Below, in pieces: positions 8,031 to 15,281 of a stretch of 32,432 nt of DNA; positions within the stretch are counted from its first letter, which is position 1; each line of letters begins with the position of its first letter. Under the pieces are notes generated by a model that had not been told where the DNA came from, searched no databases, and saw nothing but the letters and a program-made list of their open reading frames with translations. The stretch spans positions 1-32,432 of the forward strand of contig CAKQHH010000019.1 in the NCBI GenBank assembly GCA_934234035.1, in the 5' to 3' direction. The translations under genes and the position numbers were made by a program. The stretch comes from an uncultured Clostridia bacterium (GTDB taxonomy: Bacteria; Bacillota; Clostridia; Peptostreptococcales; Anaerovoracaceae).

Positions 8031-9233
8031 TTATTCTGCTCTTGTTAATAACCAGTCCGCAATATCAACAATTTCAATTCCTTCATAACTGTATTGAGGA
8101 TGCCTGGTTCTAGCAATCACCTTTTTGGGGTATGCATCACGAATCTGAAGCAATGGCGATACTTCTCGCTCAAAAGTCTCTTTGCCGGTGATGTTGTCGC
8201 TAACCTGAATATAAATCTTCTCGCTGCCCCTTTGTGCCACAAAATCAATTTCTTTTTTATACAGTTTTCCGACATAGACTTCATATCCACGGCGGAGGAG
8301 TTCAATGCAGACGATATTCTCATAAACCCTTCCGTAATCCATGTTCCTGCTTCCGAGGATTGCATATCGAATTCCATTGTCGCAGAGATAGAACTTTTCC
8401 GAAGTCTCCAGATATTTCTTTCCTCGAATATCGTATCGTTTAATATCATAAAAAACGAAAGCATTGCACAAGTACTTAATGTACTTGCCGATGGTCACAT
8501 GATTGGTTGGCATCTCGTTCGCTGTCAACTGCTGACTAATCTTATTGGGAGATGTCAGATTACTGATGTTGTCCATGAGAAACTCGCTTAATCGCTGCAG
8601 AACCAATGTGTCCGGCAGAATATATTTCTGTATCAAATCTCTTGTGACGATGGTTTCGTATACTTCCTTGATGTAATTCGTTCTGTCTTTTTCCGTCCTG
8701 TACGCATAGGATCCTGCTAAGCCGCCCTTAATCGAATACTCCTCAAATAGCTTATCCTTATCTTGAACATCATCATAGTATTGACAATACTCTTGAAAAC
8801 TGAACGGAAAAACATGAATTTCGATGTAGCGGCCTGTAAAAAGTGTCGCCAAATCTGCACTCAGCAGAAAAGCGTTTGAGCCGGTTATGTAAATATCATA
8901 TTTTCCTTTGGAATAAAGACTGTTGATTGCCAGTTCAAATTGTGGGCACATCTGAACCTCATCCACAAAGAGGTAATTGATTTTTTCTTCTTGATAATTC
9001 GCTTCCACATAAGCATGCAATGCATGATATTCCTTAAGTTCTTCATATGCCAAATCCATGAAATCAATGAAGATGACATTAATGTTTTCAAAGCTGCTTT
9101 TCAGATATTCGATATATGCCTGCATCAGCTTTGACTTACCGCTGCGGCGAATCCCTGTGATGATCTTTATATCCGGAGTACCATTCAGTTCGATAATTCG
9201 ATTCAGGTACTGCGTTCTCGTAATTATTTTCAT
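8031..9233 (-). CDS. AAA_14/DUF4143 family ATP-binding protein
   Basis: This 400-residue protein has an N-terminal P-loop ATPase domain and a C-terminal DUF4143 domain. The Walker A motif GIRRSGKS lies at 27-34, Walker B YLFVDE at 87-92 and a sensor-like ITGSN at 116-120. The C-terminal domain has a PD-(D/E)XK-like pattern: GRVYENIV (301-308), EIDFV (328-332) and YIQVS (341-345). Such proteins are common, multi-copy and largely uncharacterised in anaerobes and archaea. The ATG at 9233 has AAAGAGG eight bases upstream; the open frame runs 30 codons further, but its N-terminal residues look like leader sequence. The gene is AT-rich and looks acquired. Its upstream region has a promoter and repeated TTTCGAAA palindromes. 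The function is unknown. Confidence 0.88.
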   Translation of the reverse strand: MKIITRTQYLNRIIELNGTPDIKIITGIRRSGKSKLMQAYIEYLKSSFENINVIFIDFMDLAYEELKEYHALHAYVEANYQEEKINYLFVDEVQMCPQFELAINSLYSKGKYDIYITGSNAFLLSADLATLFTGRYIEIHVFPFSFQEYCQYYDDVQDKDKLFEEYSIKGGLAGSYAYRTEKDRTNYIKEVYETIVTRDLIQKYILPDTLVLQRLSEFLMDNISNLTSPNKISQQLTANEMPTNHVTIGKYIKYLCNAFVFYDIKRYDIRGKKYLETSEKFYLCDNGIRYAILGSRNMDYGRVYENIVCIELLRRGYEVYVGKLYKKEIDFVAQRGSEKIYIQVSDNITGKETFEREVSPLLQIRDAYPKKVIARTRHPQYSYEGIEIVDIADWLLTRAE

Positions 9234-9262
9234 ATAGCCGACCTCTTTCAAAAGTTGAATTT

Positions 9263-9367
9263 TTTTCGTTTTTCGAAACCGTCTTGTTGTACTTATTATA
9301 CTGCTTGCAAATAGCATATGCAAGAACCCGCTTTCGAAACTTGAAAATTTTTCATTTTTCGAAACCG
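9263..9367. repeat. Direct repeat and three TTTCGAAA palindromes upstream of the ATPase gene
   Basis: A 19-base direct repeat (TTTTC[G/A]TTTTTCGAAACCG) occurs at 9263-9281 and 9349-9367, with one difference. Each copy contains the palindrome TTTCGAAA (9271-9278 and 9357-9364), and a third TTTCGAAA lies at 9332-9339. The third copy sits just upstream of the -35 box of the ATPase promoter and the first lies downstream of its -10, so they may be operator sites. A mobile-element scar is an alternative. Confidence 0.5.
9295..9323 (-). promoter_or_regulatory. Promoter for the AAA_14/DUF4143 ATPase gene
   Basis: On the minus strand TTGCAT lies 17 bases from a perfect TATAAT, about 60 bases upstream of the start at 9233. 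It is bracketed by TTTCGAAA palindromes. Confidence 0.6.
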
Positions 9368-9422
9368 GCTTTCCGGCGACATGAATACATCCAAAAAACG
9401 CCCGTCACTGCTTTGTTTTCTA

Positions 9423-9451
9423 TTGTCAAACGTCGCCCCCGGTGAGATAAT
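9423..9451 (+). promoter_or_regulatory. Promoter for the gtrA-aminotransferase-kinase-aldolase operon
   Basis: TTGTCA lies 17 bases from GATAAT, about 50 bases upstream of the first gene. Each box differs from consensus at one position. It lies divergent from the ATPase promoter at 9295-9323. Confidence 0.6.
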
Positions 9452-9503
9452 AAACGTATACTATTTATTATATTTATGCAGTCGCTGCAGAAAGGGGCCC
9501 GAT

Positions 9504-9956
9504 ATGAACGAACCGTACAAACCCAACGCAAGGGAAACAAGGATTCAGATTATTAAGTTCGCCCTGTTCTCCGCATCGGCGGGAATTGTTGAAACCGCCG
9601 CTTTTACATTACTGGACATGGTGACCCCTTGGAAATACTGGCCCTGCTACCTGATTGCCCTGGTGCTCTCGGTGCTGTGGAACTTCACGCTGAACCGAGA
9701 GTTCACCTTTAAATCCGCGAATAATGTGTCCAAAGCCATGATGCAGATTTTTCTGTTCTACTGCGTCTTCACGCCCCTCTCCACCTGGTGGGGCAATGCG
9801 CTGACGGAAAAAGCCGGCTGGAACAGCTACGCCGTTCTTTTTCTCACCATGGCTGCGAACCTTATTTCTGAATATATTTACGATCGATTTGTGGTATACC
9901 GGAACAGCATGAATACGAACCGGCGGGCACAGAGAGAAGAGGAAAGGAGCGAATAA
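9504..9956 (+). CDS. GtrA family integral membrane protein
   Basis: This 150-residue protein has about four membrane helices (approximately residues 16-38, 46-62, 79-97 and 106-126) and the family hallmark after helix two, NFTLNREFTF (about 60-69). GtrA-like proteins are thought to move polyprenyl-linked sugars across the membrane or to assist cell-surface polysaccharide synthesis. The start at 9504 has AAAGGGG six bases upstream; the frame is open further back into the promoter, so the longer version is rejected. Its stop lies one base before the aminotransferase start, so it is the first gene of the operon ending at the aldolase. In this setting a transport-linked role for the pathway substrate is possible but is inference only. 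Confidence 0.85.
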   Translation: MNEPYKPNARETRIQIIKFALFSASAGIVETAAFTLLDMVTPWKYWPCYLIALVLSVLWNFTLNREFTFKSANNVSKAMMQIFLFYCVFTPLSTWWGNALTEKAGWNSYAVLFLTMAANLISEYIYDRFVVYRNSMNTNRRAQREEERSE

Positions 9957-9957
9957 C

Positions 9958-11451
9958 ATGAACAATTGCGGAATCAGTAGATGGGACTCCCCGGATAAAA
10001 TCAATGCCGCATTGAAGGCATTGACCGAAGAACCGATCTGGGAGGTGGATGACGACTATTACGAAAACACCATTCTTAAATATTACGATGAGAAGTGCAC
10101 CAATTCCAAAGCCATCTACGAAGAAGCGAAGGAATACATCCCGGGAGGCGTGCAGCACAATTTGGCCTTCAACAAACCGTTCCCGGTAGCCTTCCGGAAA
10201 GCCGAAGGGGCCTACCTCTACGACGAGGACGGTAATAAGTACCTGGACTTCCTTCAGGCCGGCGGCCCAACCATTCTGGGCAGCAACTATCCGGCCATTC
10301 GGAATGCGGTTATCGAGCTGCTCAACGAATGCGGCCCGGTCACCGGACTCCTGCACAAATCCGAACTTCTTTTGGCCAAAGAGATTCACAAGCACATGCC
10401 GGGCGTGGAGATGTTCCGGATGCTGGGCAGCGGCACGGAATCCGTCATGGCCTCCCTGCGAATCGCCCGCATCGCTACCGGAAACAAGCGCATCATTAAA
10501 GAAGGCGGCGATTACCACGGCTGGAGCGACCAGATGGTCTACGGCACGAAGATTCCGGGCTCCCGCGGGCTGCTGGAATCCCACGGAATTCCGAGACGCC
10601 TCTACTCCCTCACCGACGAGGTTCGCCCGAATGACCTGAACATGCTGGAGAGCATGCTGAAGCTGAACAAGTTCCGCGGCGGCACCGCTGCGGTCATCAT
10701 CGAGCCGTGCGGGCCGGAAAGCGGCACCCGTCCGGTTTCCAAGGAGTACAACAAGGGCGTTCGCTATCTCTGCGACAAATACGGCGCCCTGCTGATTTTC
10801 GACGAAGTGGTCACCGGCTTCCGCACCTCCATCGGCGGCGCCCAGGGCTATTTCGACGTCACACCGGACCTCACCATCTTCGGCAAAGTCGTTGCCGGCG
10901 GTTATCCGGGAGCCGGCGGCGTCGGCGGCAAAAAAGAATACGCCGGGCTGATGGCGGCCGGCGTTGCCAGCGGAAAGCATCGGGCATACGTGGGCGGAAC
11001 CCTGGCGGCTGCGCCGATTTCCGCACTGGCCGGCTACACCTGCATCAAGGAAATTGAACGCACCAATGCCTGCGAGATTGCCGGAAAAGCGGGAGATAAG
11101 CTGACCGACGGAATCAAATCCCTGATTCAGCAGTATCGCCTTCCGTTCGTGGCCTACAACCAGGGCAGCATCTGCCACCTGGAATGCACCGGCGCCATGA
11201 GCTTCGACTTCTCCTCCTTCAACATCCTGAAATCCGCCGTCGGACTTCTGCGGAACAAGGAAATGATGTATGAGCGGAAGGATTCCATGGAACGGATGGG
11301 CGCTGCCTATATGGCCAACGGACTGGTGACTTTAGCCGGAAGCCGGCTCTACACCTCCATGGCTACCACCGACGAAGTCATCGACGATGCACTGAACCGC
11401 TTTGAAGAGGTATTTAAGCACGTGGTTCCTACGAACAAGGGATTGCTGTAA
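9958..11451 (+). CDS. Class III PLP-dependent aminotransferase, glutamate-1-semialdehyde aminomutase-like
   Basis: This 497-residue enzyme resembles glutamate-1-semialdehyde 2,1-aminomutase and related class III transaminases. The core runs from GGVQHNLAF (about 63) onward and includes the cofactor-binding GSGTES (157-162), DYHGWS (185-190), FDEVVTGFR (281-289, with D282 contacting the pyridine nitrogen) and the Schiff-base lysine K310 in FGKVVAGGYPG. It is longer than HemL (about 430) because of about 50 extra N-terminal residues. No other haem gene is nearby, so a role in haem synthesis is unlikely. AGGAG lies eight bases before the start, one base after the gtrA stop. With the kinase and aldolase downstream, I infer that it aminates or deaminates a sugar-like aldehyde or ketone. 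The substrate is unknown. Confidence 0.88.
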   Translation: MNNCGISRWDSPDKINAALKALTEEPIWEVDDDYYENTILKYYDEKCTNSKAIYEEAKEYIPGGVQHNLAFNKPFPVAFRKAEGAYLYDEDGNKYLDFLQAGGPTILGSNYPAIRNAVIELLNECGPVTGLLHKSELLLAKEIHKHMPGVEMFRMLGSGTESVMASLRIARIATGNKRIIKEGGDYHGWSDQMVYGTKIPGSRGLLESHGIPRRLYSLTDEVRPNDLNMLESMLKLNKFRGGTAAVIIEPCGPESGTRPVSKEYNKGVRYLCDKYGALLIFDEVVTGFRTSIGGAQGYFDVTPDLTIFGKVVAGGYPGAGGVGGKKEYAGLMAAGVASGKHRAYVGGTLAAAPISALAGYTCIKEIERTNACEIAGKAGDKLTDGIKSLIQQYRLPFVAYNQGSICHLECTGAMSFDFSSFNILKSAVGLLRNKEMMYERKDSMERMGAAYMANGLVTLAGSRLYTSMATTDEVIDDALNRFEEVFKHVVPTNKGLL

Positions 11452-11466
11452 GAAAGAAGAAACGCT

Positions 11467-13005
11467 ATGAAAGAATACATTCTCGCCCACGATATCGGTA
11501 CCGGCTCCGATAAAGCAGTACTGGTGGATTTTTCCGGCAAGATTATCGCCGCTGCCACCGCCCCCTACCCAACCTATTACCCGGAACCGGCATGGGTGGA
11601 GCAGAATCCGGAGGATTATTGGAAAGCGGTGTGCCGAACCAGCCGGGAGGTTGCAGAAAAAGCGGGCATCCAAAACAGCCAAATTAAAGGCATCGTGTTC
11701 TCTACCCAGGCACAGGGAGTTATTCCCGTGTCCGAAGACGGCACCGTCCTCTATCCCAACATCACCTGGGTGGACGGACGGGCGCAGAAGCAGGCGGAGC
11801 ATATCATGAACCGGGTGGGCGGCAAGAAGCTGTTCACTCTCTTCGCCGGCACCCCAATCATGGGAAAGGACTGCATCGCCAAAATCACCTGGCTTAAGGA
11901 AGAACGGCCGGAAATCTACGCCAAAACCCACCTGATTTTGGACGTAAACGGCTACCTCAAATACAAATGCACCGGCCGCATGGTCACGGAACTGTCCGGG
12001 GCCTCCTCCTACGGACTGGACCTGAAGAAAAAGGATTGGATGTCCGTCTTCCCTCTGGTGGGCATCGATATGAACCGGCTGCCGCCGCTGGTGGCCAGCA
12101 CGGACATCGTAGGGGGCATCACCCGGGAAGCCGCTGCGGAAACGGGACTCCTGGAAGGAACGCCGGTGTTCGGCGGATGCGACGACGTCCAGGCGGCGAC
12201 GGTGGGTTCCGGCATGTGCGAAGACGGAGATATCCATATCTACCTGGGCACCTCTGCCTGGGTGGCAGCCTGCAGCCGGACGGCGGACAAATTCAAGCAC
12301 GGTGCCGCCGCCATCCAGAGCGCCGACAAGGAGATGAACCTGATTGCGGGAATCACGGAATCCGCCGGCGCCAATATTGAGTGGCTGAAAAACCAGTTTT
12401 TCCGAAAGGAGATGGACGAGCTGGGAGACGGAATCTACGACTACATGGACTCCGTGGTGGCCGACATCCCGCCGGGCAGCGACCATCTAATCTGCACCCC
12501 GTGGATGCTGGGAGAGCGGTGTCCGGTCTCCTCCACCACCACCCGGGCCACTCTGTTCAACATGACCATGATTCACACCCGGGAGCACATCATGCGGGCC
12601 ATGTACGAAGGCATCGGATACAACCTGCGGTGGATTCTGGAGAACTACCGGCAAGATTACGGTTTCCGATGCGACAATTTCCGCATCATCGGCGGCGGTT
12701 CCCTGGACAAAGGCTGGATGCAGATCATCGCGGATATTACGGGAAAGAGTTTTGAAGTGGTGAAGGATCCGCGGAATGCGGGCGCCGTGGGTGCCGCCAT
12801 GATTCCGTTAATCGGTCTGGGTGTAATCCCGTCCTTTGCGGCGGCGAAGGAATTCGTGCCCGTCGAACGGGAATACCACCCGAACCCGGAAAACGCCGCC
12901 ATCTACAACAAGCTGTTCCAAGATTACAAGAACGTCTACCATTCGCTGGAAAAAGCCTATCGCCAAGCGAACTCCGCCCGCTTCGAAGGTGCGGATCAGG
13001 ACTAA
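11467..13005 (+). CDS. FGGY family carbohydrate kinase (xylulokinase-like)
   Basis: This 512-residue protein is an FGGY sugar kinase, transferring phosphate from ATP to a ketose or polyol in the cytosol. The N-terminal FGGY domain starts with the phosphate-binding HDIGTGSDKAVL (8-19) and has the substrate-side TWVDGRA (100-106). The C-terminal domain has the catalytic Asp in GGCDD (D239 or D240) followed by QAATVGSG, LGTSAWVAA, and the ATP-binding IIGGGSLDKGWMQIIADI. Xylulokinase is the closest named family by overall pattern, but residues deciding the sugar cannot be judged by eye. It begins 15 bases after the aminotransferase stop with a weak AGAAG site and is followed closely by the aldolase. 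This is the kinase-then-aldolase order typical of fucose, rhamnose or deoxysugar breakdown. Confidence 0.9.
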   Translation: MKEYILAHDIGTGSDKAVLVDFSGKIIAAATAPYPTYYPEPAWVEQNPEDYWKAVCRTSREVAEKAGIQNSQIKGIVFSTQAQGVIPVSEDGTVLYPNITWVDGRAQKQAEHIMNRVGGKKLFTLFAGTPIMGKDCIAKITWLKEERPEIYAKTHLILDVNGYLKYKCTGRMVTELSGASSYGLDLKKKDWMSVFPLVGIDMNRLPPLVASTDIVGGITREAAAETGLLEGTPVFGGCDDVQAATVGSGMCEDGDIHIYLGTSAWVAACSRTADKFKHGAAAIQSADKEMNLIAGITESAGANIEWLKNQFFRKEMDELGDGIYDYMDSVVADIPPGSDHLICTPWMLGERCPVSSTTTRATLFNMTMIHTREHIMRAMYEGIGYNLRWILENYRQDYGFRCDNFRIIGGGSLDKGWMQIIADITGKSFEVVKDPRNAGAVGAAMIPLIGLGVIPSFAAAKEFVPVEREYHPNPENAAIYNKLFQDYKNVYHSLEKAYRQANSARFEGADQD

Positions 13006-13029
13006 CGGAAAGGAGCACAGACAAACCTT

Positions 13030-14274
13030 ATGACACTCCACGCAGTGAAACAGAATATAATTGAATACGGAAAAAAGTTTGCGGACATCGGTTTCTCTCT
13101 GGGGGATTCCCCTCGGATTCTGGTGCAGCAGAACCTCCGGGTCTTCGGGACAGAACCGGGTGCGGATTTTGCCAACCTTCAGGTAAAAGAAATTCGCGAC
13201 ATCACCGGCACTTCCGACCCGGCCAAGGGTGCTCTGATTGCCTCCCCTTACGAAGCCATGGTAGTGGCAAAAACAAAATATACCGCCATGTGCATTCAAG
13301 ATGGACTGAGCATTCCGGCCGTGCTGGACGATATGGCCATGATTATCGGGAACCGAGTTTCCATCGTTCCGGAGGATCGCCTCACTCTGGCCAAAGCCTT
13401 GAGAAAATCCCCGGCCGTTCTCACCACGGAAGGCAATCTGATGGTCTGCGGGCGAAACCTGTACGAGGTGTTCACCAGCCTTCTGATTCTGGAGAAGAAC
13501 GCCGGCATCTTTGTAGATGCGGATTTCCTCGGCGGCGCCCGTCCGGTATGCCCGCTGATGGGTAAACTGGAACACAAAATCTATCTGAAGAAATATTCTC
13601 GGAAAGAGATGGAACGGCAGAACCGGCTGGAACAGCAGGCTCCTGCGGAAATACCGGAAGAGATTCTGCAGGATGCGGCAGCGGATTATGCCGAAATGGA
13701 TTTGCCGGAAAGAGATTGGTCTCCGGAAGAACAGAAGTGCCGGGAACAAGTGGTGGAATACGGTATCCGCTTGCTGGATTCCGGACTGGTCCAGGGCACC
13801 TGGGGAAACCTTTCCCTTCGGCTGGACGATGAATGGATGCTGTGCACCCCATCCGGGATGGACTACCGGGGACTGTCTCCGGAGGATATCGTAAAGGTGA
13901 ACCTGGAGACCTTGGCCTATGAGGGTGCGCTCAAGCCTACCTCGGAAAAGGACTTCCACGCCGGAATCTACCGGAACCGTCCGGACGTGAATGCCGTCAT
14001 CCACACCCATGCGCGGTACGCCTGCGTCTATGCCGCCTGCGGACTTTCTTTTACCACCAGCAGCGGCGATGCCATCGAATGCGCCGCCTACGGACCTTCC
14101 GGCACCGGTCTGCTTTCCCGAAATGTGCAGAATGCCATCGGGGAGAACCGCGGATGCCTGATGAAGAACCACGGCATGGTGGCGGTAGGCTCAGACCTGG
14201 AAGACGCCTTCCACACGGCAATGAGCATCGAAAATGCCGCCAAAGCACGCATCGAACAATTCTGGGAAGAATAA
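13030..14274 (+). CDS. Double-domain class II aldolase/adducin protein with degenerate N-terminal copy
   Basis: The C-terminal half (about 235-414) is a class II aldolase/adducin domain of the fuculose-phosphate aldolase type, which cleaves sugar phosphates with a divalent metal. It keeps SGMDYRGL (275-282), E306, the metal ligands H325 and H327 (IHTHARY) and H381 (KNHGMV). The N-terminal half (about 1-170) aligns to the same domain, but HTH becomes VAK (79-81) and NHG becomes EGN (134-136). The 56-residue distance between the two ligand sites is the same in both halves, so it is a duplicated, metal-less copy. A charged linker (about 188-235) joins them. Single-domain relatives are about 215 residues. 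AGGAG lies 14 bases before the start, a rather long spacing; no better start was found. It is the last gene of the operon, with a terminator behind it. Confidence 0.88.
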   Translation: MTLHAVKQNIIEYGKKFADIGFSLGDSPRILVQQNLRVFGTEPGADFANLQVKEIRDITGTSDPAKGALIASPYEAMVVAKTKYTAMCIQDGLSIPAVLDDMAMIIGNRVSIVPEDRLTLAKALRKSPAVLTTEGNLMVCGRNLYEVFTSLLILEKNAGIFVDADFLGGARPVCPLMGKLEHKIYLKKYSRKEMERQNRLEQQAPAEIPEEILQDAAADYAEMDLPERDWSPEEQKCREQVVEYGIRLLDSGLVQGTWGNLSLRLDDEWMLCTPSGMDYRGLSPEDIVKVNLETLAYEGALKPTSEKDFHAGIYRNRPDVNAVIHTHARYACVYAACGLSFTTSSGDAIECAAYGPSGTGLLSRNVQNAIGENRGCLMKNHGMVAVGSDLEDAFHTAMSIENAAKARIEQFWEE

Positions 14275-14319
14275 AAGGTTCTTTGTCAAATGGTGTTGGT
14301 GAAGAAAAGAAGTAACTTC

Positions 14320-14356
14320 TACCGAGCAGTGATTAAACTGCTCGGTATTCTTTTCT
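14320..14356 (+). terminator. Rho-independent terminator after the aldolase
   Basis: An 11-bp perfect stem (14320-14330 with 14337-14347) closes a 6-base loop, followed by TTCTTTTCT. It lies 46 bases downstream of the aldolase stop and closes the gtrA-to-aldolase operon. Confidence 0.85.
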
Positions 14357-14394
14357 ATTCGTTTGGACTGATGAAAAAGTGAAGAACCAAAAAA

Positions 14395-14679
14395 TTGACG
14401 ATAAAAGCAAACTATTCCGGCCGCCAACGTCAATCCGTCACATGGAAACAGTAGCGATTAGAGTTCTCGGCGGATTTTTTCGGATAGAATTGACGATAAT
14501 GCTATGAAAACAGAGGCTTTATCGTCAAATTCTTCGTAAGCCGCATGGGCTTCCACTGTAATATTGAGCGGATAATTCGAGTCATTGACGATGAAACTGA
14601 AAATACAGGCCTTCTTTCGTCAACTTCTCAAAAAAAGTATTACTTCATTAGAATTCAGCACAAGTCAAGTTGTTTGAAT
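14395..14679. repeat. Degenerate 95-bp tandem repeat with hairpin arms
   Basis: Three units start with TTGACGAT at 14395, 14490 and 14585, exactly 95 bases apart, and each has CGTCAA exactly 33 bases later (14428, 14523, 14618). TTGACG and CGTCAA are reverse complements, so each unit can form a hairpin. The middle unit is best, with about 13 paired bases and one bulge (GAATTGACGATAA with TTATCGTCAAATTC). Units two and three match at about 30 of 47 positions; the first is more diverged. A possible fourth remnant has CGTCAC at 14713, again on register. The 95-base period is not a multiple of three and no gene covers it, so it is not a coding repeat. It fills the gene-free stretch 14275-14823 between two terminators. 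The function is unknown. Confidence 0.6.
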
Positions 14680-14769
14680 TTGTGTCATCCCTACCGTAAA
14701 GATTTGTTTCCTCGTCACCTGTTTCTTCGTCATGCCACACCAACACCAATAAGTATAGAACCGAATAAC

Positions 14770-14817
14770 AAAAGCCTGCACCGGTCAGCAACAGCTTGCT
14801 GACCGATGCAGGCTTTT
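14770..14817 (-). terminator. Terminator of the lipoprotein gene run, possibly bidirectional
   Basis: A 22-bp stem (14770-14791 with 14796-14817) has one non-Watson-Crick position that reads as a G-U pair in minus-strand RNA. It is followed by TTTTGTTATT on the minus strand and by TTTTGGATTTTTAC on the plus strand. It lies just after the lipoprotein stop. Confidence 0.85.
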
Positions 14818-14823
14818 GGATTT

Positions 14824-15243
14824 TTACTTTTTATATACGGTTGGATCACCCACATCGTAATCTTTATATTCATCCGGTAATACTTGCTCAACAATCAAGT
14901 TTTCATCCTTGATGTAACAATTTAAAGTTAGTGTATTGCCTTCCTCATCAAAAGGAATCTGCACGGTATATGAATCACCGGATTTCTTATACGTTCCATC
15001 TGCAGTTACTAATGCACTGTTGATTGTTACAACGCCCTTCTGTTTAAACTCAATGTTCTGGCTCTTTAATTGTTCTGCAACGTCTTTGCCAAACGAATCG
15101 TCAAAAGAGTGTATCTCATTATCTACCAGAGTTCCATATGCTTTCCATTTACCTTCAATACCCATTGAATCACCGGACTTCGTACATGATGATAACAGAA
15201 TTATTATCATCATTGAAAAAATAATTGAAATTGGTTTTTTCAC
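14824..15243 (-). CDS. Small predicted lipoprotein
   Basis: The 139-residue protein has a type II signal peptide: a KK start, hydrophobic stretch IIFSMMIIILL, and lipobox LSSC with the lipidated Cys at residue 20. The mature part begins TKSGDSMGIEGKWKA and looks like a small beta-rich domain (GKWKAYGTL, GTYKKSGDSYTVQI), the pattern seen in lipocalin-like DUF lipoproteins. It should be anchored on the outer face of the membrane. The start codon is GTG at 15243, with AGGAG about seven bases upstream. It is the last gene of a minus-strand run 38 bases after the DUF975-CmpB gene and is more AT-rich than that gene. No function can be assigned. Confidence 0.8.
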   Translation of the reverse strand: MKKPISIIFSMMIIILLSSCTKSGDSMGIEGKWKAYGTLVDNEIHSFDDSFGKDVAEQLKSQNIEFKQKGVVTINSALVTADGTYKKSGDSYTVQIPFDEEGNTLTLNCYIKDENLIVEQVLPDEYKDYDVGDPTVYKK

Positions 15244-15281
15244 AACACTCTCCTAATATTTCACTATGCTGATATGTCAAT

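Noticed and set aside
9958..11451. Haem biosynthesis HemL
   Set aside because: It has an extra N-terminal segment and an operon with sugar kinase and aldolase, and no other haem genes are present, so it is only HemL-like.
9862..14172. Several long minus-strand frames (9862-11178, 11332-12486, 12808-14172) opposite the aminotransferase, kinase and aldolase
   Set aside because: They are antisense shadows of three motif-complete plus-strand genes; GC-rich third positions keep the reverse frames free of stops.
14395..14679. Possible CRISPR array because of regularly spaced repeats
   Set aside because: Only short arms are conserved, units are 95 bases with diverged interiors, there is no constant repeat of 23-47 bases, and no cas gene is nearby.
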